Assembly (NCBI GenBank): GCA_963666035.2
Contig: CAXXJI010000003.1
Span: 396,726 to 460,725 of the forward strand
DNA length: 64,000 nucleotides
DNA from: CALMFG01 sp963666035
GTDB taxonomy: Bacteria; Bacillota; Clostridia; Christensenellales; CALMFG01
Direction: 5' to 3'
A program made the position numbers and the translations under genes. This document shows positions 46,041 through 55,145 of this stretch, in pieces. How positions within the stretch are numbered: position 1 is the first letter of the stretch; every line of letters begins with the position of its first letter. The notes below the pieces were generated by a model. That model worked only from the letters and a program-made list of their open reading frames with translations, ran no database searches and was not told the DNA's origin.

Positions 46041-46895
46041 ATGAAAGGTTTATCCGACAAGAACAAAGGGGTTCTCTATATTGTTCTAACCGCCCTGATT
46101 TGGAGTACGGGCGGCATCGCCATCAAGCTGACGGATGCGCATCCGGCGTTTATCGCCATGGGACGAAGCGCGGTTGCGGGGTTGTTTTTTCTGCCGTTTA
46201 TCCGTTTTAAGAATATCCGCTGGAATCGAGATTTGGTCATCCTGATCGCTTCGTATACGGTGTGCCTTATCACTTATGTTGCGGCCAACCGCCTGACCAC
46301 GGCGGCTAACGCGATCGCGATCCAATATTCCTCGCCGCTGTTTATGTTTTTGGGGCTGCTGTTTTTCAAAAAAGAATTTGACCGTTACAAGCTCCGGCCG
46401 ATGGTCGTGATTCTGCTCGGCATCATCGCTTTTTTGTTTGAACCCAGCACGGGCAGCAACGGGGCGGGCAACATTTTGGCTATGGTCAGCGGCATCGCTT
46501 TTGCACTGGTCATCTACTATCTGGGGCACGATTACGGTATCTCTTCGGTGGGACTGACTGGCTTGCTGAATCTCTTTCTGTTCCCCTTTGCGGCGCTATT
46601 TGTGCCCTGGAAAAGCGCGCCATGGCCGACCGACGGGTTAAGCTATGTGATGCTGATCTACCTCGGAGTCATCCAGATTGGGCTGGCGTATATCCTTTTC
46701 TATCAAGGCCGAAAGCAGGTGGACGCGCTGAATGCCAATATCATCTGCCTGATTGAACCGATGCTAAACCCGCTGATTGTCTTTCTGGTGATTCATGAAG
46801 TCCCCACCGTCTATGCTGTCGCCGGGGCGGGGCTGATACTGCTGGGGCAGGTGTTGAATGTGTTTGCGGAAAAGCAAAAGCAGCGAAAAGTGTGA
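46041..46895 (+). CDS. EamA/DMT-family transporter
   Basis: 284 residues, ten membrane helices in two EamA halves. The first half has VLTALIWSTGGIAIKLTDAH, MGRSAVAGLFFLPF and NRLTTAANAIAIQYSSPLFM; the second half ends with IICLIEPMLNPLIVFLVIHE, the family motif. Probable exporter or importer of metabolites; substrate unknown. Confidence 0.9.
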   Translation: MKGLSDKNKGVLYIVLTALIWSTGGIAIKLTDAHPAFIAMGRSAVAGLFFLPFIRFKNIRWNRDLVILIASYTVCLITYVAANRLTTAANAIAIQYSSPLFMFLGLLFFKKEFDRYKLRPMVVILLGIIAFLFEPSTGSNGAGNILAMVSGIAFALVIYYLGHDYGISSVGLTGLLNLFLFPFAALFVPWKSAPWPTDGLSYVMLIYLGVIQIGLAYILFYQGRKQVDALNANIICLIEPMLNPLIVFLVIHEVPTVYAVAGAGLILLGQVLNVFAEKQKQRKV

Positions 46896-46901
46896 GCGTA
46901 T

Positions 46902-46936
46902 AAAAAAACGAGCTGTCCGAAAGGGCAGTTTTTTAA
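46902..46936 (+). terminator. Terminator after the EamA gene
   Basis: AACGAGCTGTCC / GGGCAGTTTTTT-type stem with GAAA loop and T run. Confidence 0.7.
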
Positions 46937-46946
46937 TGTAAAACGC

Positions 46947-46996
46947 TTGACATATATCACGACGTGATATAATATAGATATATCACAATGTGATAT
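46947..46996 (+). promoter_or_regulatory. Promoter with two palindromic operators for the PadR operon
   Basis: TTGACA (46947-46952) with TATAAT/TAATAT starting 46968-46970. The palindrome ATATCACGACGTGATAT (46954-46970) fills the spacer and -10 box; a second, ATATCACAATGTGATAT (46980-46996), follows at 26 bp, and a half-site (ATATGATATAT) lies just before the ribosome site. This is the expected arrangement for PadR self-repression. Confidence 0.75.
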
Positions 46997-47025
46997 ATAA
47001 CAATATGATATATTGGAGGAAACGG

Positions 47026-47343
47026 ATGAATCTGGAGCAGGCAAAAAAACGCTTTGTGCCCTTAAGCGAAACGATGTTGTATATTTTGCTTTCGCTACAA
47101 AACGAGATGCACGGATACGGCATTATGCAGAACGTCAAGGCGCTGACAGACGGGCGCATTGAGCTCGGTGCCGGTACGGTTTATCAGACACTGGATAAGC
47201 TTGCAAACGGCGGACTGATTGCGGGGACCGATGAGAAGGATCGACGGAAGTTCTATAGAATCACGACGGTGGGCACTGCGATTCTAAAGGAAGAAAAACA
47301 GCGAATTACAGAAATATATCAGAATATGGAGCGATTGGTATGA
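47026..47343 (+). CDS. PadR-family transcriptional regulator
   Basis: 105 residues from ATG 47026 after GGAGGAAAC. Winged HTH signature LSETMLYILLSLQNEMHGYG, GAGTVYQTLDKLANGGLIAG, RRKFYRITTVGTAILKEE. Represses its own operon through the palindromes upstream. Its stop overlaps the next ATG (ATGA), the standard coupling with DUF2812 genes. Confidence 0.93.
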   Translation: MNLEQAKKRFVPLSETMLYILLSLQNEMHGYGIMQNVKALTDGRIELGAGTVYQTLDKLANGGLIAGTDEKDRRKFYRITTVGTAILKEEKQRITEIYQNMERLV

Positions 47344-47870
47344 AAAAAAGTGAATGGTTTACAGCATATCGTTATGTGGTGCCCGAAGCATATGAGAGCT
47401 GGTTTGAAGATCAGGCGGCAGAAGGGTGGCACCCTGAGAAAATTCGGCAGTTCAGCTCGATGCGTATGGTGATGGAAAAGGGCGACGCGAAAAAGTATAA
47501 ATACGCGGTAGAGCTTTTGGGCGGACTTTCGCCCGAGAGAAAAGCGCTGTATACTGATTTTGGATGGGAGTATGTCGGACGGATGAGCAATGTTTTTGTT
47601 TGGCGGAAAGAGTATACCGACAAACGTCCCGAGATGTTTTCGGACAGACCGACCGCCGAGAAGCGTACCCGCCGGTTCAGCGCGGCAATCTCGGTGTCGC
47701 TCGGCATCTTTCTTTTCGGGTTTGTCATCGGCCTGGTGCTTCTGCTGCGCAAGCTGTTGGGACAGATTTCGTATGAATGGCTGGATATCATTATCATGCT
47801 GGCGGTTTACGGCGGAGCTTCCGCTTTACTGCTGACGGTGGTACGGAAACTTAAGAAAAAACCGATGTAA
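47340..47870 (+). CDS. DUF2812 membrane protein
   Basis: 176 residues. N-terminal soluble DUF2812 domain (EAYESWFEDQAAEGWHPEKI...YKYAVELL, DFGWEYVGRMSNVFVWRKE) then two membrane helices (about 118-140 and 150-168). These proteins are habitually encoded after PadR regulators and are thought to be membrane partners in envelope-stress or drug responses. Function inferred from context. Confidence 0.85.
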   Translation: MKKSEWFTAYRYVVPEAYESWFEDQAAEGWHPEKIRQFSSMRMVMEKGDAKKYKYAVELLGGLSPERKALYTDFGWEYVGRMSNVFVWRKEYTDKRPEMFSDRPTAEKRTRRFSAAISVSLGIFLFGFVIGLVLLLRKLLGQISYEWLDIIIMLAVYGGASALLLTVVRKLKKKPM

Positions 47871-47938
47871 ATCATTGATTTTTTTTGCGGCAACGCTTGA
47901 CGAATGTGATAGAATAGAATCACAGGAGGGCATTAGAC

Positions 47939-48205
47939 ATGGAAAAGAAAATCTGTCAGAGTTGCGGCATGCCGATGGGAGAAACCGACGAGATGTTCGG
48001 TACCGAATCGGATGGCTGCAAAAGTGAAGACTACTGTGAATTCTGTTATAAAAATGGGGCATTTACCATGGATGTAGATATGGACGAGATGGTGGAAACT
48101 TGTGTGCCTTTTGTGATGCAGGGGAGTATGGACGTATCCGAGGCGGATATTCGTGCCATGCTGAAAGAGATTTTGCCCGCATTGAAGCGGTGGAAGAAGA
48201 TATAA
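47939..48205 (+). CDS. Small putative zinc-ribbon protein
   Basis: 88 residues. CQSCGMPM, a further C in SDGCKSEDY, and CEFCYKNG supply CxxC pairs for zinc; this is the common putative zinc-ribbon family (Pfam 12674). Ribosome site AGGAGGG at 47923-47929. Confidence 0.88.
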   Translation: MEKKICQSCGMPMGETDEMFGTESDGCKSEDYCEFCYKNGAFTMDVDMDEMVETCVPFVMQGSMDVSEADIRAMLKEILPALKRWKKI

Positions 48206-48209
48206 TCTA

Positions 48210-48243
48210 ACAAAAAAAGAACCCTTACGGGTTCTTTTTTTTA
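48210..48243. terminator. Bidirectional terminator
   Basis: AAGAACCC / GGGTTCTT stem with TTAC loop, flanked by A and T runs. It lies between the zinc-ribbon gene and convergent pgi. Confidence 0.85.
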
Positions 48244-48248
48244 CTAAG

Positions 48249-49646
48249 CTAGCATTCAAAAATATAAGCCTTATTCTTGTCTTGAGTCTGGCTCAGTTCT
48301 TTGGCTTTCTCTTCATAGCCTTCTCTGCCCATCAATGCAAAGGTGGCGATTTTGCCGGCTTCCACGCCAGGCTGATTGAACGCATCGATGTTCAAAAGCT
48401 CGCCCGCAGCCGCAGTGGCCACCTCGAAGAACGCAAGCAGCATGCCAAAGCTGTAAGCATCCACCGTGTCCATGGTAATCATCATGTTCATCTTGCCTGC
48501 GCTGGTTACGGCGTATTCGGTCGCTGCGAGCTCGGCCAGAATCAGCTTGTTGAAGGTTTGACCCTGCAGATAGTCCGCGTCGTACAGATTGATAGGCGCC
48601 GCAGGAATGGCTGCGATGGTCTGAGGGTTTTCCACACGGATAAAGGTGATGATCTTATCGAAGGGCCCTTCGTTATATAACTGTACCTGTGAATGCTGGT
48701 CGGTGACGCCCAGCGCACGCACAGGAGTTTGGCCCACATAGACTTTATTGCCTTGGTTGTCCACCTGCTTGCCGAGGCTCTCCGCCCAAAGCTGGGCATA
48801 CCATTCGGCGGTGAACAACAGGCCGTCGGCATAGGGCATGACCACCGAGATGTTGACGCCTTTTTTCATGGCCGCCACAAACAGGGAAGCGTACATAAAA
48901 GCTGGATTTACGGAGATATCCGCGGTACGGCTTAAGCTATCCATATCGCCCGCGCCTTTTAAAAGTCCGTCAATATCGATGCCGAGCACTGCCGCCGAAA
49001 GTAGACCGACCGGCGAGAACACGCTGAATCTGCCGCCTACGCCGTCGGGTACGATAAAGGCCTTAAAGGCGTTATCATCCACGATTCGTTTCATGTTGCC
49101 TTTTTCTTTATCTGTGGTGATGACGATATGTTGTTTGTAATCATCGCCGAGCGCCTTTTTAAGCTCGGCCAAAACCAACGCGAATTGCGCGGCGGTCTCC
49201 ACGGTATTACCCGATTTGGAGATGACATGAAACGCGGTTTTTTTCACGTCGATGATATCAAAAATCGCGTTCATTTTGTCTGGATCTACGTTGTCCACCA
49301 CATAAAAACGAGGGGCGTTGCGCTTTTCGGCAGGGAGTTCATTATGATGCAGGTGCTTAAGGGCGGTGAAAAGCGCCTTGGAGCCCAAAGCTGAGCCGCC
49401 GATGCCGAGCACAACGAAGGTATCGAAGTTTTCGCGAATCATATCGCCGGTAGCGACGAGATCAGCTACGATCTCACTTTGATTAAAGGGCAGCTCACGC
49501 CAGGCGGTGCTGGGGCGTTTTTCTTCCAGTGCCTGATAGACGGCTTCGACCTTTTTGGTCTCAGCAGAAATCTCCGCCGCTGTCAAGCCATGCTCGCCGA
49601 TGCTTTCGGCCAGCATGTGGTTAAAATCAATGGTTAATTTACTCAT
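48249..49646 (-). CDS. pgi: Glucose-6-phosphate isomerase
   Basis: 465 residues. Interconverts glucose-6-phosphate and fructose-6-phosphate. GIGGSALGSKALFTAL, HVISKSGNTVETAAQFAL, VPDGVGGRFSVFSPVGLL and the C-terminal FNQPGVEAGK are the family motifs. Length typical for Firmicutes. ATG 49646 with AGAAAAGTGAGA upstream. The adjacent epimerase-like gene also acts on hexoses. Confidence 0.96.
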   Translation of the reverse strand: MSKLTIDFNHMLAESIGEHGLTAAEISAETKKVEAVYQALEEKRPSTAWRELPFNQSEIVADLVATGDMIRENFDTFVVLGIGGSALGSKALFTALKHLHHNELPAEKRNAPRFYVVDNVDPDKMNAIFDIIDVKKTAFHVISKSGNTVETAAQFALVLAELKKALGDDYKQHIVITTDKEKGNMKRIVDDNAFKAFIVPDGVGGRFSVFSPVGLLSAAVLGIDIDGLLKGAGDMDSLSRTADISVNPAFMYASLFVAAMKKGVNISVVMPYADGLLFTAEWYAQLWAESLGKQVDNQGNKVYVGQTPVRALGVTDQHSQVQLYNEGPFDKIITFIRVENPQTIAAIPAAPINLYDADYLQGQTFNKLILAELAATEYAVTSAGKMNMMITMDTVDAYSFGMLLAFFEVATAAAGELLNIDAFNQPGVEAGKIATFALMGREGYEEKAKELSQTQDKNKAYIFEC

Positions 49647-49667
49647 TTTTTCTCACTTTTCTTGGAA

Positions 49668-50699
49668 TTATTTTTCAAAGGTATAGTTATAATGAACCAC
49701 ACCTTCAATGTTCTTGCCAGCGGGACAGATTAAGAGATTGACGTGATCTAAGCCCCGCGCATAAAGATTAATCGCATCGGTCGAACAGGTTTGCGGTTCG
49801 ATACAGAAGTAGGGTTTGCCCTGCGGCGTAAAGACGACATAGTGCTGGTATTCTTCGCTGCCGTTGATGGAGAGCTTAAAACCCTGTTTACGGTAATCAA
49901 TGGTAGCGGTGGGGTTGGGGGCTACACTGGTGTAAACCGTATCCACATCAATCTGGCCGACCGGAGTGGGCTTGAGAATATCCGCATCAGTGCCCGCCAC
50001 ATCCAAAAGATTGCCGGTGGGCATCACGTTGGGGATCATGCCAAGACCTGTCGCGGTTTTGTTGAAAAATTCTGGTTCCACATCGGTATCCTCTTCGTAC
50101 ATATAGGTACAGGGCACATGGATATAGGTCTCATCCTCGCCTGAGAGTTTGTTGAAATATGGATGATAGGCGATGCCGTAGGGCATATCTTCGCCGGATA
50201 GATTGTTGAGCCGGTGGCCGATGGAAACACCCTTCTCATCGACTGTGAAGGTGAACTCCAGAAGGAAAGCGAACGGATAACCGCGATAGATAGGATGATT
50301 TTCGTCCACGCGAATGCGCGTCGTCAGACTGGCACAGACATCGGTCGCGGTCGGCGCATCGTGGGTAAAGGAAGTTTCATCAAAAAGCATCGAATGCAGC
50401 TGGATGGGGATACCATCCTTTTTTTGCAGACGGGTAACGCCTTTCCAGGTATACATCGCGTCCGTGATGCGGTTGGGGAACGGGAAAAGAAGCGGGTTGC
50501 CGACCGCAAATGAAGTCAACGGAGATTTGCCGTCATAATAAAGCGTCTCATTTCCGTCAATGATATAGGAAAACATATTGCTCGCGTGCGAAACCGCAAT
50601 TTTAGCGCTATGGCTGTGTGTTTCGCCGTTGTATCCCAGCTCAATATATGGAATATCACCGACTTTTCCTTCTTTATAGTAGAACGCTGAATTTGACAT
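49668..50699 (-). CDS. Aldose 1-epimerase-like protein
   Basis: 343 residues from ATG 50699 after AAGGATTTAGCG; a longer upstream frame is not preferred. GNPLLFPFPNRI, GIAYHPYFNKL (catalytic His) and CIEPQTCSTDAINL (catalytic Glu region) fit the galactose-mutarotase superfamily beta-sandwich. It catalyses anomer interconversion of hexoses, possibly hexose-6-phosphates. Its start is 53 bases upstream of pgi on the same strand and may be cotranscribed with it. Confidence 0.8.
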   Translation of the reverse strand: MSNSAFYYKEGKVGDIPYIELGYNGETHSHSAKIAVSHASNMFSYIIDGNETLYYDGKSPLTSFAVGNPLLFPFPNRITDAMYTWKGVTRLQKKDGIPIQLHSMLFDETSFTHDAPTATDVCASLTTRIRVDENHPIYRGYPFAFLLEFTFTVDEKGVSIGHRLNNLSGEDMPYGIAYHPYFNKLSGEDETYIHVPCTYMYEEDTDVEPEFFNKTATGLGMIPNVMPTGNLLDVAGTDADILKPTPVGQIDVDTVYTSVAPNPTATIDYRKQGFKLSINGSEEYQHYVVFTPQGKPYFCIEPQTCSTDAINLYARGLDHVNLLICPAGKNIEGVVHYNYTFEK

Positions 50700-50801
50700 C
50701 GCTAAATCCTTACCTTTCTTATAAAAATATACCATGGTTATTATATATGCTCATACAAACTTTTTTCAAGCACAAAATACGGTGATCGTGACGACGTTCT
50801 A

Positions 50802-50831
50802 TTGACGGTGAAGCAAAAACTGATATATACT
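50802..50831 (+). promoter_or_regulatory. Promoter of the rfb/polysaccharide operon
   Basis: TTGACG (50802-50807), 18-bp spacer, TATACT (50826-50831). Confidence 0.65.
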
Positions 50832-50892
50832 GTATGGGTTGCAAAACGTTTTTTTGTGTTGCGTATAAGACTACTATTTAAGGATATTTTCG

Positions 50893-51768
50893 ATGAAGAG
50901 AAAAGGCATTATTTTAGCCGGGGGATCGGGCACACGGCTGTACCCTATCACCAAGGCGGTTTCAAAGCAGCTGCTTCCCATCTACGATAAACCCATGATT
51001 TATTATCCGCTGTCCACCTTGATGCTGGCCGGCATCCGCGAAGTCTTGATTATCTCCACTCCTCACGATTTGCCTCAGTTTAAACGACTGCTGGGCGACG
51101 GCAGTGCGCTGGGTATGCGCTTTGAGTACCAGGTGCAGGAAGCGCCGAATGGACTTGCCGAAGCGTTTATCATCGGCGAAGAATTTTTGGATGGAAGTCC
51201 GTGTACATTGGTGCTGGGGGACAATATCTTCTATGGACGGGGTTTTTCCCAGATTCTTCAGCGCGCGGCAAATAGTGAAGACGCGGTGATTTTCGGGTAC
51301 TATGTTAATGACCCTTATAGTTTTGGCGTGGTGGAATTCGACAAGAGCGGTAAGGCGCTGTCTATCGAAGAAAAACCGGAAAAACCAAAGTCCAACTATG
51401 CGGTGCCTGGGCTTTACTTCTTTGGGGCGGATGCGCCGAAGATCGCTAAGCAGATTAAGCCGTCGGCTCGGGGTGAGCTGGAGATCACATCGGTGATCGA
51501 TCATTATCTGAAAAAAAATCAACTCAGCGTGGAAATCTTAGGACGGGGTATGGCCTGGTTGGATACGGGTACCTATGACGGCTTAAGTGAAGCGTCTGTG
51601 TTTGTGGAAACCATTCAGAAAAGGCAGGGTCTTTATATCTCCTGCATCGAGGAGATCGCCTACCGGATGGGCTTTATCGATAAAGCGGCGGTCAAAGCGC
51701 TGGCCGAGCCGATGATGAAGACCGACTACGGTAAGTATTTGATTAATATCATAGACAGGATTGAATAA
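50893..51768 (+). CDS. rfbA: Glucose-1-phosphate thymidylyltransferase
   Basis: 291 residues. Forms dTDP-glucose from dTTP and glucose-1-phosphate, the first step to dTDP-L-rhamnose. Nucleotide-binding GGSGTRLYPITKAVSKQLLP, then YYPLSTLMLAG, LGDNIFYG, EEKPEKPKSNYAVPGLYF and LDTGTYDG. Intact. First gene of the polysaccharide operon. Confidence 0.97.
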   Translation: MKRKGIILAGGSGTRLYPITKAVSKQLLPIYDKPMIYYPLSTLMLAGIREVLIISTPHDLPQFKRLLGDGSALGMRFEYQVQEAPNGLAEAFIIGEEFLDGSPCTLVLGDNIFYGRGFSQILQRAANSEDAVIFGYYVNDPYSFGVVEFDKSGKALSIEEKPEKPKSNYAVPGLYFFGADAPKIAKQIKPSARGELEITSVIDHYLKKNQLSVEILGRGMAWLDTGTYDGLSEASVFVETIQKRQGLYISCIEEIAYRMGFIDKAAVKALAEPMMKTDYGKYLINIIDRIE

Positions 51769-51780
51769 GCTTAAAGACAG

Positions 51781-52344
51781 ATGAATAAATTCAGCAGAAT
51801 TGAAACAAAAATCAAAGATATGTATATCATTGAGCCCACGGTTTTCGGGGATGGTCGCGGTTATTTTATGGAGACCTACCACAAGGCCGCTTTTGCCGAA
51901 CTGGGACTGAATATGGAATTTGTGCAGGATAACCAATCCAGCTCAGGCCATGGCGTCCTGCGCGGACTGCATTTTCAAAAGTCTCATGCGCAAGGCAAGT
52001 TGGTGCGGGTTATCAGCGGCGAGGTGTTTGATGTGGGTGTGGATTTACGTGCGGGCTCAGAGACTTATGGTCAGTGGGACGGAGTCATCCTTTCAGCCGA
52101 GAACCGCAAGATGCTCTATGTGCCCGAAGGATTTGCCCACGGCTTTTTGGTCTTGAGCGAAAAGGCTGAGTTTTTCTACAAATGCACCGATTTTTACTAT
52201 CCCGAAGTCGAAGGCGGCATCATCTATGATGATCCGGGCATCGGCATCGTCTGGCCGGAAGTTTCGGGCGGATACATTTTGTCGGATAAGGATAAAAATC
52301 TACCGACGTTAAACGAAATCGACTTTAGATATCAGGGGGAATAA
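51781..52344 (+). CDS. rfbC: dTDP-4-dehydrorhamnose 3,5-epimerase
   Basis: 187 residues. Epimerises dTDP-4-keto-6-deoxyglucose at C3 and C5. Cupin fold with GDGRGYFMETYH, FVQDNQSSSGHGVLRGLHFQ (catalytic His in RGLHFQ), GEVFDVGVDLR, YVPEGFAHGFLVLS and YKCTDFYYP. Starts 12 bases after rfbA. Confidence 0.96.
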   Translation: MNKFSRIETKIKDMYIIEPTVFGDGRGYFMETYHKAAFAELGLNMEFVQDNQSSSGHGVLRGLHFQKSHAQGKLVRVISGEVFDVGVDLRAGSETYGQWDGVILSAENRKMLYVPEGFAHGFLVLSEKAEFFYKCTDFYYPEVEGGIIYDDPGIGIVWPEVSGGYILSDKDKNLPTLNEIDFRYQGE

Positions 52345-52345
52345 T

Positions 52346-53398
52346 ATGAAAACCTATTTGGTCACGGGCGGCGCCGGATTTATCGGCTCCAACTATATCC
52401 GGTATATACTAAAAAAGCATCAGGACATTAGGGTAGTCAACTTAGACAGTCTGACTTATGCGGGGAATTTAGAGAACCTAAAAGGCATAGAGGAAGACCG
52501 CTATATCTTCGTCAAAGGCGATGTCGCCGATCTGCCGCTCATACAGGATTTATTTCAGGAACACGATTTTGATTTTGTGGTCAACTTTGCGGCAGAATCG
52601 CATGTGGACCGAAGCATTGAGGATCCAGAAATTTTCTTACGTACCAATGTGATGGGCACACAGGCGCTTTTGGACACCGCGAAAAACGCATGGCAGACCG
52701 GAAAAGACGATCAAGGCTACCCAACCTACCGAGAGGGTGTCAAGTTTCTGCAGGTTTCCACCGACGAGGTTTACGGCGCTCTGGGCAAAGAAGGCTATTT
52801 CACCGAAGAAACGCCGCTGGCGCCCAACAGCCCCTATTCGGCATCCAAAGCTTCGGCGGATATGATTGCCAGAGCCTACAATAAGACCTTTAAACTGCCG
52901 TTGAACATCACCCGCTGTTCCAACAACTACGGACCCTATCAGTTCCCTGAAAAGCTGATTCCTCTGATGGTGAACAATGCCAAAACGGATAAGGAACTGC
53001 CGGTATACGGTGACGGCAAGCAGGTGCGGGACTGGCTGTATGTGGATGACCACTGTGCGGCGATTGATCTGGTTTTGTGGGAAGCGAAAAGCGGCGAGGT
53101 CTATAACATCGGCGGACACAACGAGATGGAGAATATCCAAATCGTCGGCTTGATTCTTGAACGTTTACACAAACCGGAAACCCTGATTAAACACGTACGT
53201 GACCGGCAGGGGCACGACCGCCGCTATGCCATCGATCCCGCTAAAATCAAGCGCGATCTCGGATGGGAGCCGACCGTGATGTTTAAGCAAGGCATCGGCC
53301 TGACCATCGACTGGTATCTGGCCAACGAAGCCTGGCTTGCCTCTATTTTAAGCGGTGAATATCAGAAATATTATGATAACATGTATAAGGATAGATAG
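52346..53398 (+). CDS. rfbB: dTDP-glucose 4,6-dehydratase
   Basis: 350 residues. Converts dTDP-glucose to dTDP-4-keto-6-deoxyglucose. Extended SDR with GGAGFIGSNY, NLDSLTYAGNLENL, NFAAESHVDRSIEDP, STDEVYG, catalytic YSASKAS and RCSNNYGPYQFPEKLIPL. Starts 1 base after rfbC. Confidence 0.97.
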   Translation: MKTYLVTGGAGFIGSNYIRYILKKHQDIRVVNLDSLTYAGNLENLKGIEEDRYIFVKGDVADLPLIQDLFQEHDFDFVVNFAAESHVDRSIEDPEIFLRTNVMGTQALLDTAKNAWQTGKDDQGYPTYREGVKFLQVSTDEVYGALGKEGYFTEETPLAPNSPYSASKASADMIARAYNKTFKLPLNITRCSNNYGPYQFPEKLIPLMVNNAKTDKELPVYGDGKQVRDWLYVDDHCAAIDLVLWEAKSGEVYNIGGHNEMENIQIVGLILERLHKPETLIKHVRDRQGHDRRYAIDPAKIKRDLGWEPTVMFKQGIGLTIDWYLANEAWLASILSGEYQKYYDNMYKDR

Positions 53399-54424
53399 AT
53401 GGGTATTATATCCACAGGCCGTGCGGCGAAGAGCATCCTAAAGCGGTACGGACTACGCGTTTTTATGCAGAGGACGCTGTCAAAACTGAAAAAACACAAC
53501 TTTGAAAAGGCAGACCTGTTTTTAAACCGGAAACAAGGGATGCCTGTTCCTTCGTTTGGCGCTGATGCGCCCATGGTGAAAGGACTGGTTTCGGTAGTGG
53601 TGCCTTGCTACAATCACGAGGATTATGTGGAAGAGGCGTTGGCCTCCATCTATCGCCAGACCTGCGAAGCGATTGAGCTCATTGTTGTGGATGATTGCAG
53701 CCGAGACGATTCGCCCAATATCATACAGGCGCTTTTTGACGCATGGGAGCAGGAAGGACGTTTTTACCGTCTGCTGTTTATCCGGCACAAAAAGAACAAG
53801 GGTGCGCATAGCAGCATCGATGAAGCGATCAACCAAACGCAAGGGGAATATATTGCGGTTTTAAATTCGGATGATTTTTACGATCCCAATCGCTTTGATC
53901 TAATGAAGAGTTGTTTAGCGGTGAACCAAGCGGACATCGGGTTTTCTCGGGTGGAAGTGGTGGACGAAAAGAGCAGCCGTAAGGCGGACTCGCACTTTGT
54001 CGAACTGCAAATGGGTATAGACAGGGATACCATGTTCTATCGGCTGTGTCAGGATAATCTGGCGATCAGCTCGGGTAATCTGTTTTTTAAACGGTCTTTG
54101 ATTGAAAAAATTGGTTTGTTCCGCGATTTTCAATATATTCACGATTGGGATTTTTTGATGCGCGCTGCGCTGACAACCAACGTGTGTTTTTGCAGTGAAA
54201 CAGCTTACTTCTACCGTATGCATTCAACCAACTCATATCTTACATTAATCGGGGATACTAAGCTTTGTGATGCCGAAATGATTGAGATGCGAAGCCGCGT
54301 GTTCCAGGCGGTATACGGACAGGAAAAAAGCGCTTTTTACAGTCAGGATGAATACGGACGCATCATCGATCTGCTGTATCGGCGTTTGATGAATGACGAG
54401 GGTATAATACTTGGAAAAAAATAG
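53399..54424 (+). CDS. Family 2 glycosyltransferase
   Basis: 341 residues. A GT-A domain starts at about residue 63 (VSVVVPCYNHEDYVEEALAS, IELIVVDDCSRDDSPNII) with the metal-binding region AVLNSDDFYDP and HDWDFLMRAA. The approximately 60-residue basic N-terminal lead is unusual. Cytoplasmic, adding a sugar to the lipid-linked glycan made by this locus; donor unknown. The ATG directly abuts the rfbB stop. Confidence 0.9.
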   Translation: MGIISTGRAAKSILKRYGLRVFMQRTLSKLKKHNFEKADLFLNRKQGMPVPSFGADAPMVKGLVSVVVPCYNHEDYVEEALASIYRQTCEAIELIVVDDCSRDDSPNIIQALFDAWEQEGRFYRLLFIRHKKNKGAHSSIDEAINQTQGEYIAVLNSDDFYDPNRFDLMKSCLAVNQADIGFSRVEVVDEKSSRKADSHFVELQMGIDRDTMFYRLCQDNLAISSGNLFFKRSLIEKIGLFRDFQYIHDWDFLMRAALTTNVCFCSETAYFYRMHSTNSYLTLIGDTKLCDAEMIEMRSRVFQAVYGQEKSAFYSQDEYGRIIDLLYRRLMNDEGIILGKK

Positions 54425-55145
54425 GCAGGAAAAAGAAAACCATACAAGGATATCGCCCGCCCGAATTATATTGGCGGCAGTGTTGTATATCTTTATGCTG
54501 GCAGGGACTTATACCTTTGCTAGAATGACGCTTGGCGGTCAGAAATGGGCGATCATCGGTGTTGCGGCAGTTTTGGTGCTGACCTTGGCAATCGCCGTAT
54601 TGACAATGGTCCTAAAGAAAAAAGGCAAGCTGAACCGGGCTTTAGAACTAATTCTAGTTGTATTCGTCTTGGGCGTTATCCTTATCAATGCGTATTTTCT
54701 AAATTCCAGCTACTTTGTGCCGCATAAGACCACCACCGTACTCAACCGGTATTTTCCTGTGTCCTTGGAGACCACGGTGAAGCTTCAAAACTATCTAGAA
54801 GATAAAACACTGCTGGTGGATCCGTCGGTCACATATTTTGATCGAGATTATGACCAGCTTTCGGCCATCGCCAACAGTCATAATGCCAGTGTGCGTTCTT
54901 CGGTTAAGGAGATTAAGCCGTTGGATGAACCTTATGGTTTTGTCAAAGATGATGCGCTGGAATACTTAAAATCCAAAACCGATGAATATGAGATGGTCGA
55001 TTGGAGTTATTACCGCGAAATCAACGCGTATTTTTTCTATGATGTCATGGAATCGGATACGGTGATCGTGCTCTGGGGCCGGCAGATGAGCATGTTTTTT
55101 ATCACGCCCGAAACGTTGGCTGAGCTAAGGGGGCTTGATCGATGA
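54411..55145 (+). CDS. Hypothetical membrane protein of the polysaccharide locus
   Basis: 244 residues from a TTG at 54411 that overlaps the glycosyltransferase stop by 14 bases. Three membrane helices (about residues 17-38, 44-65 and 73-95) precede an approximately 140-residue external domain ending FYDVMESDTVIVLWGRQMSM. No family recognised. Overlap with both neighbours shows operon membership. Confidence 0.65.
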   Translation: MEKNRQEKENHTRISPARIILAAVLYIFMLAGTYTFARMTLGGQKWAIIGVAAVLVLTLAIAVLTMVLKKKGKLNRALELILVVFVLGVILINAYFLNSSYFVPHKTTTVLNRYFPVSLETTVKLQNYLEDKTLLVDPSVTYFDRDYDQLSAIANSHNASVRSSVKEIKPLDEPYGFVKDDALEYLKSKTDEYEMVDWSYYREINAYFFYDVMESDTVIVLWGRQMSMFFITPETLAELRGLDR

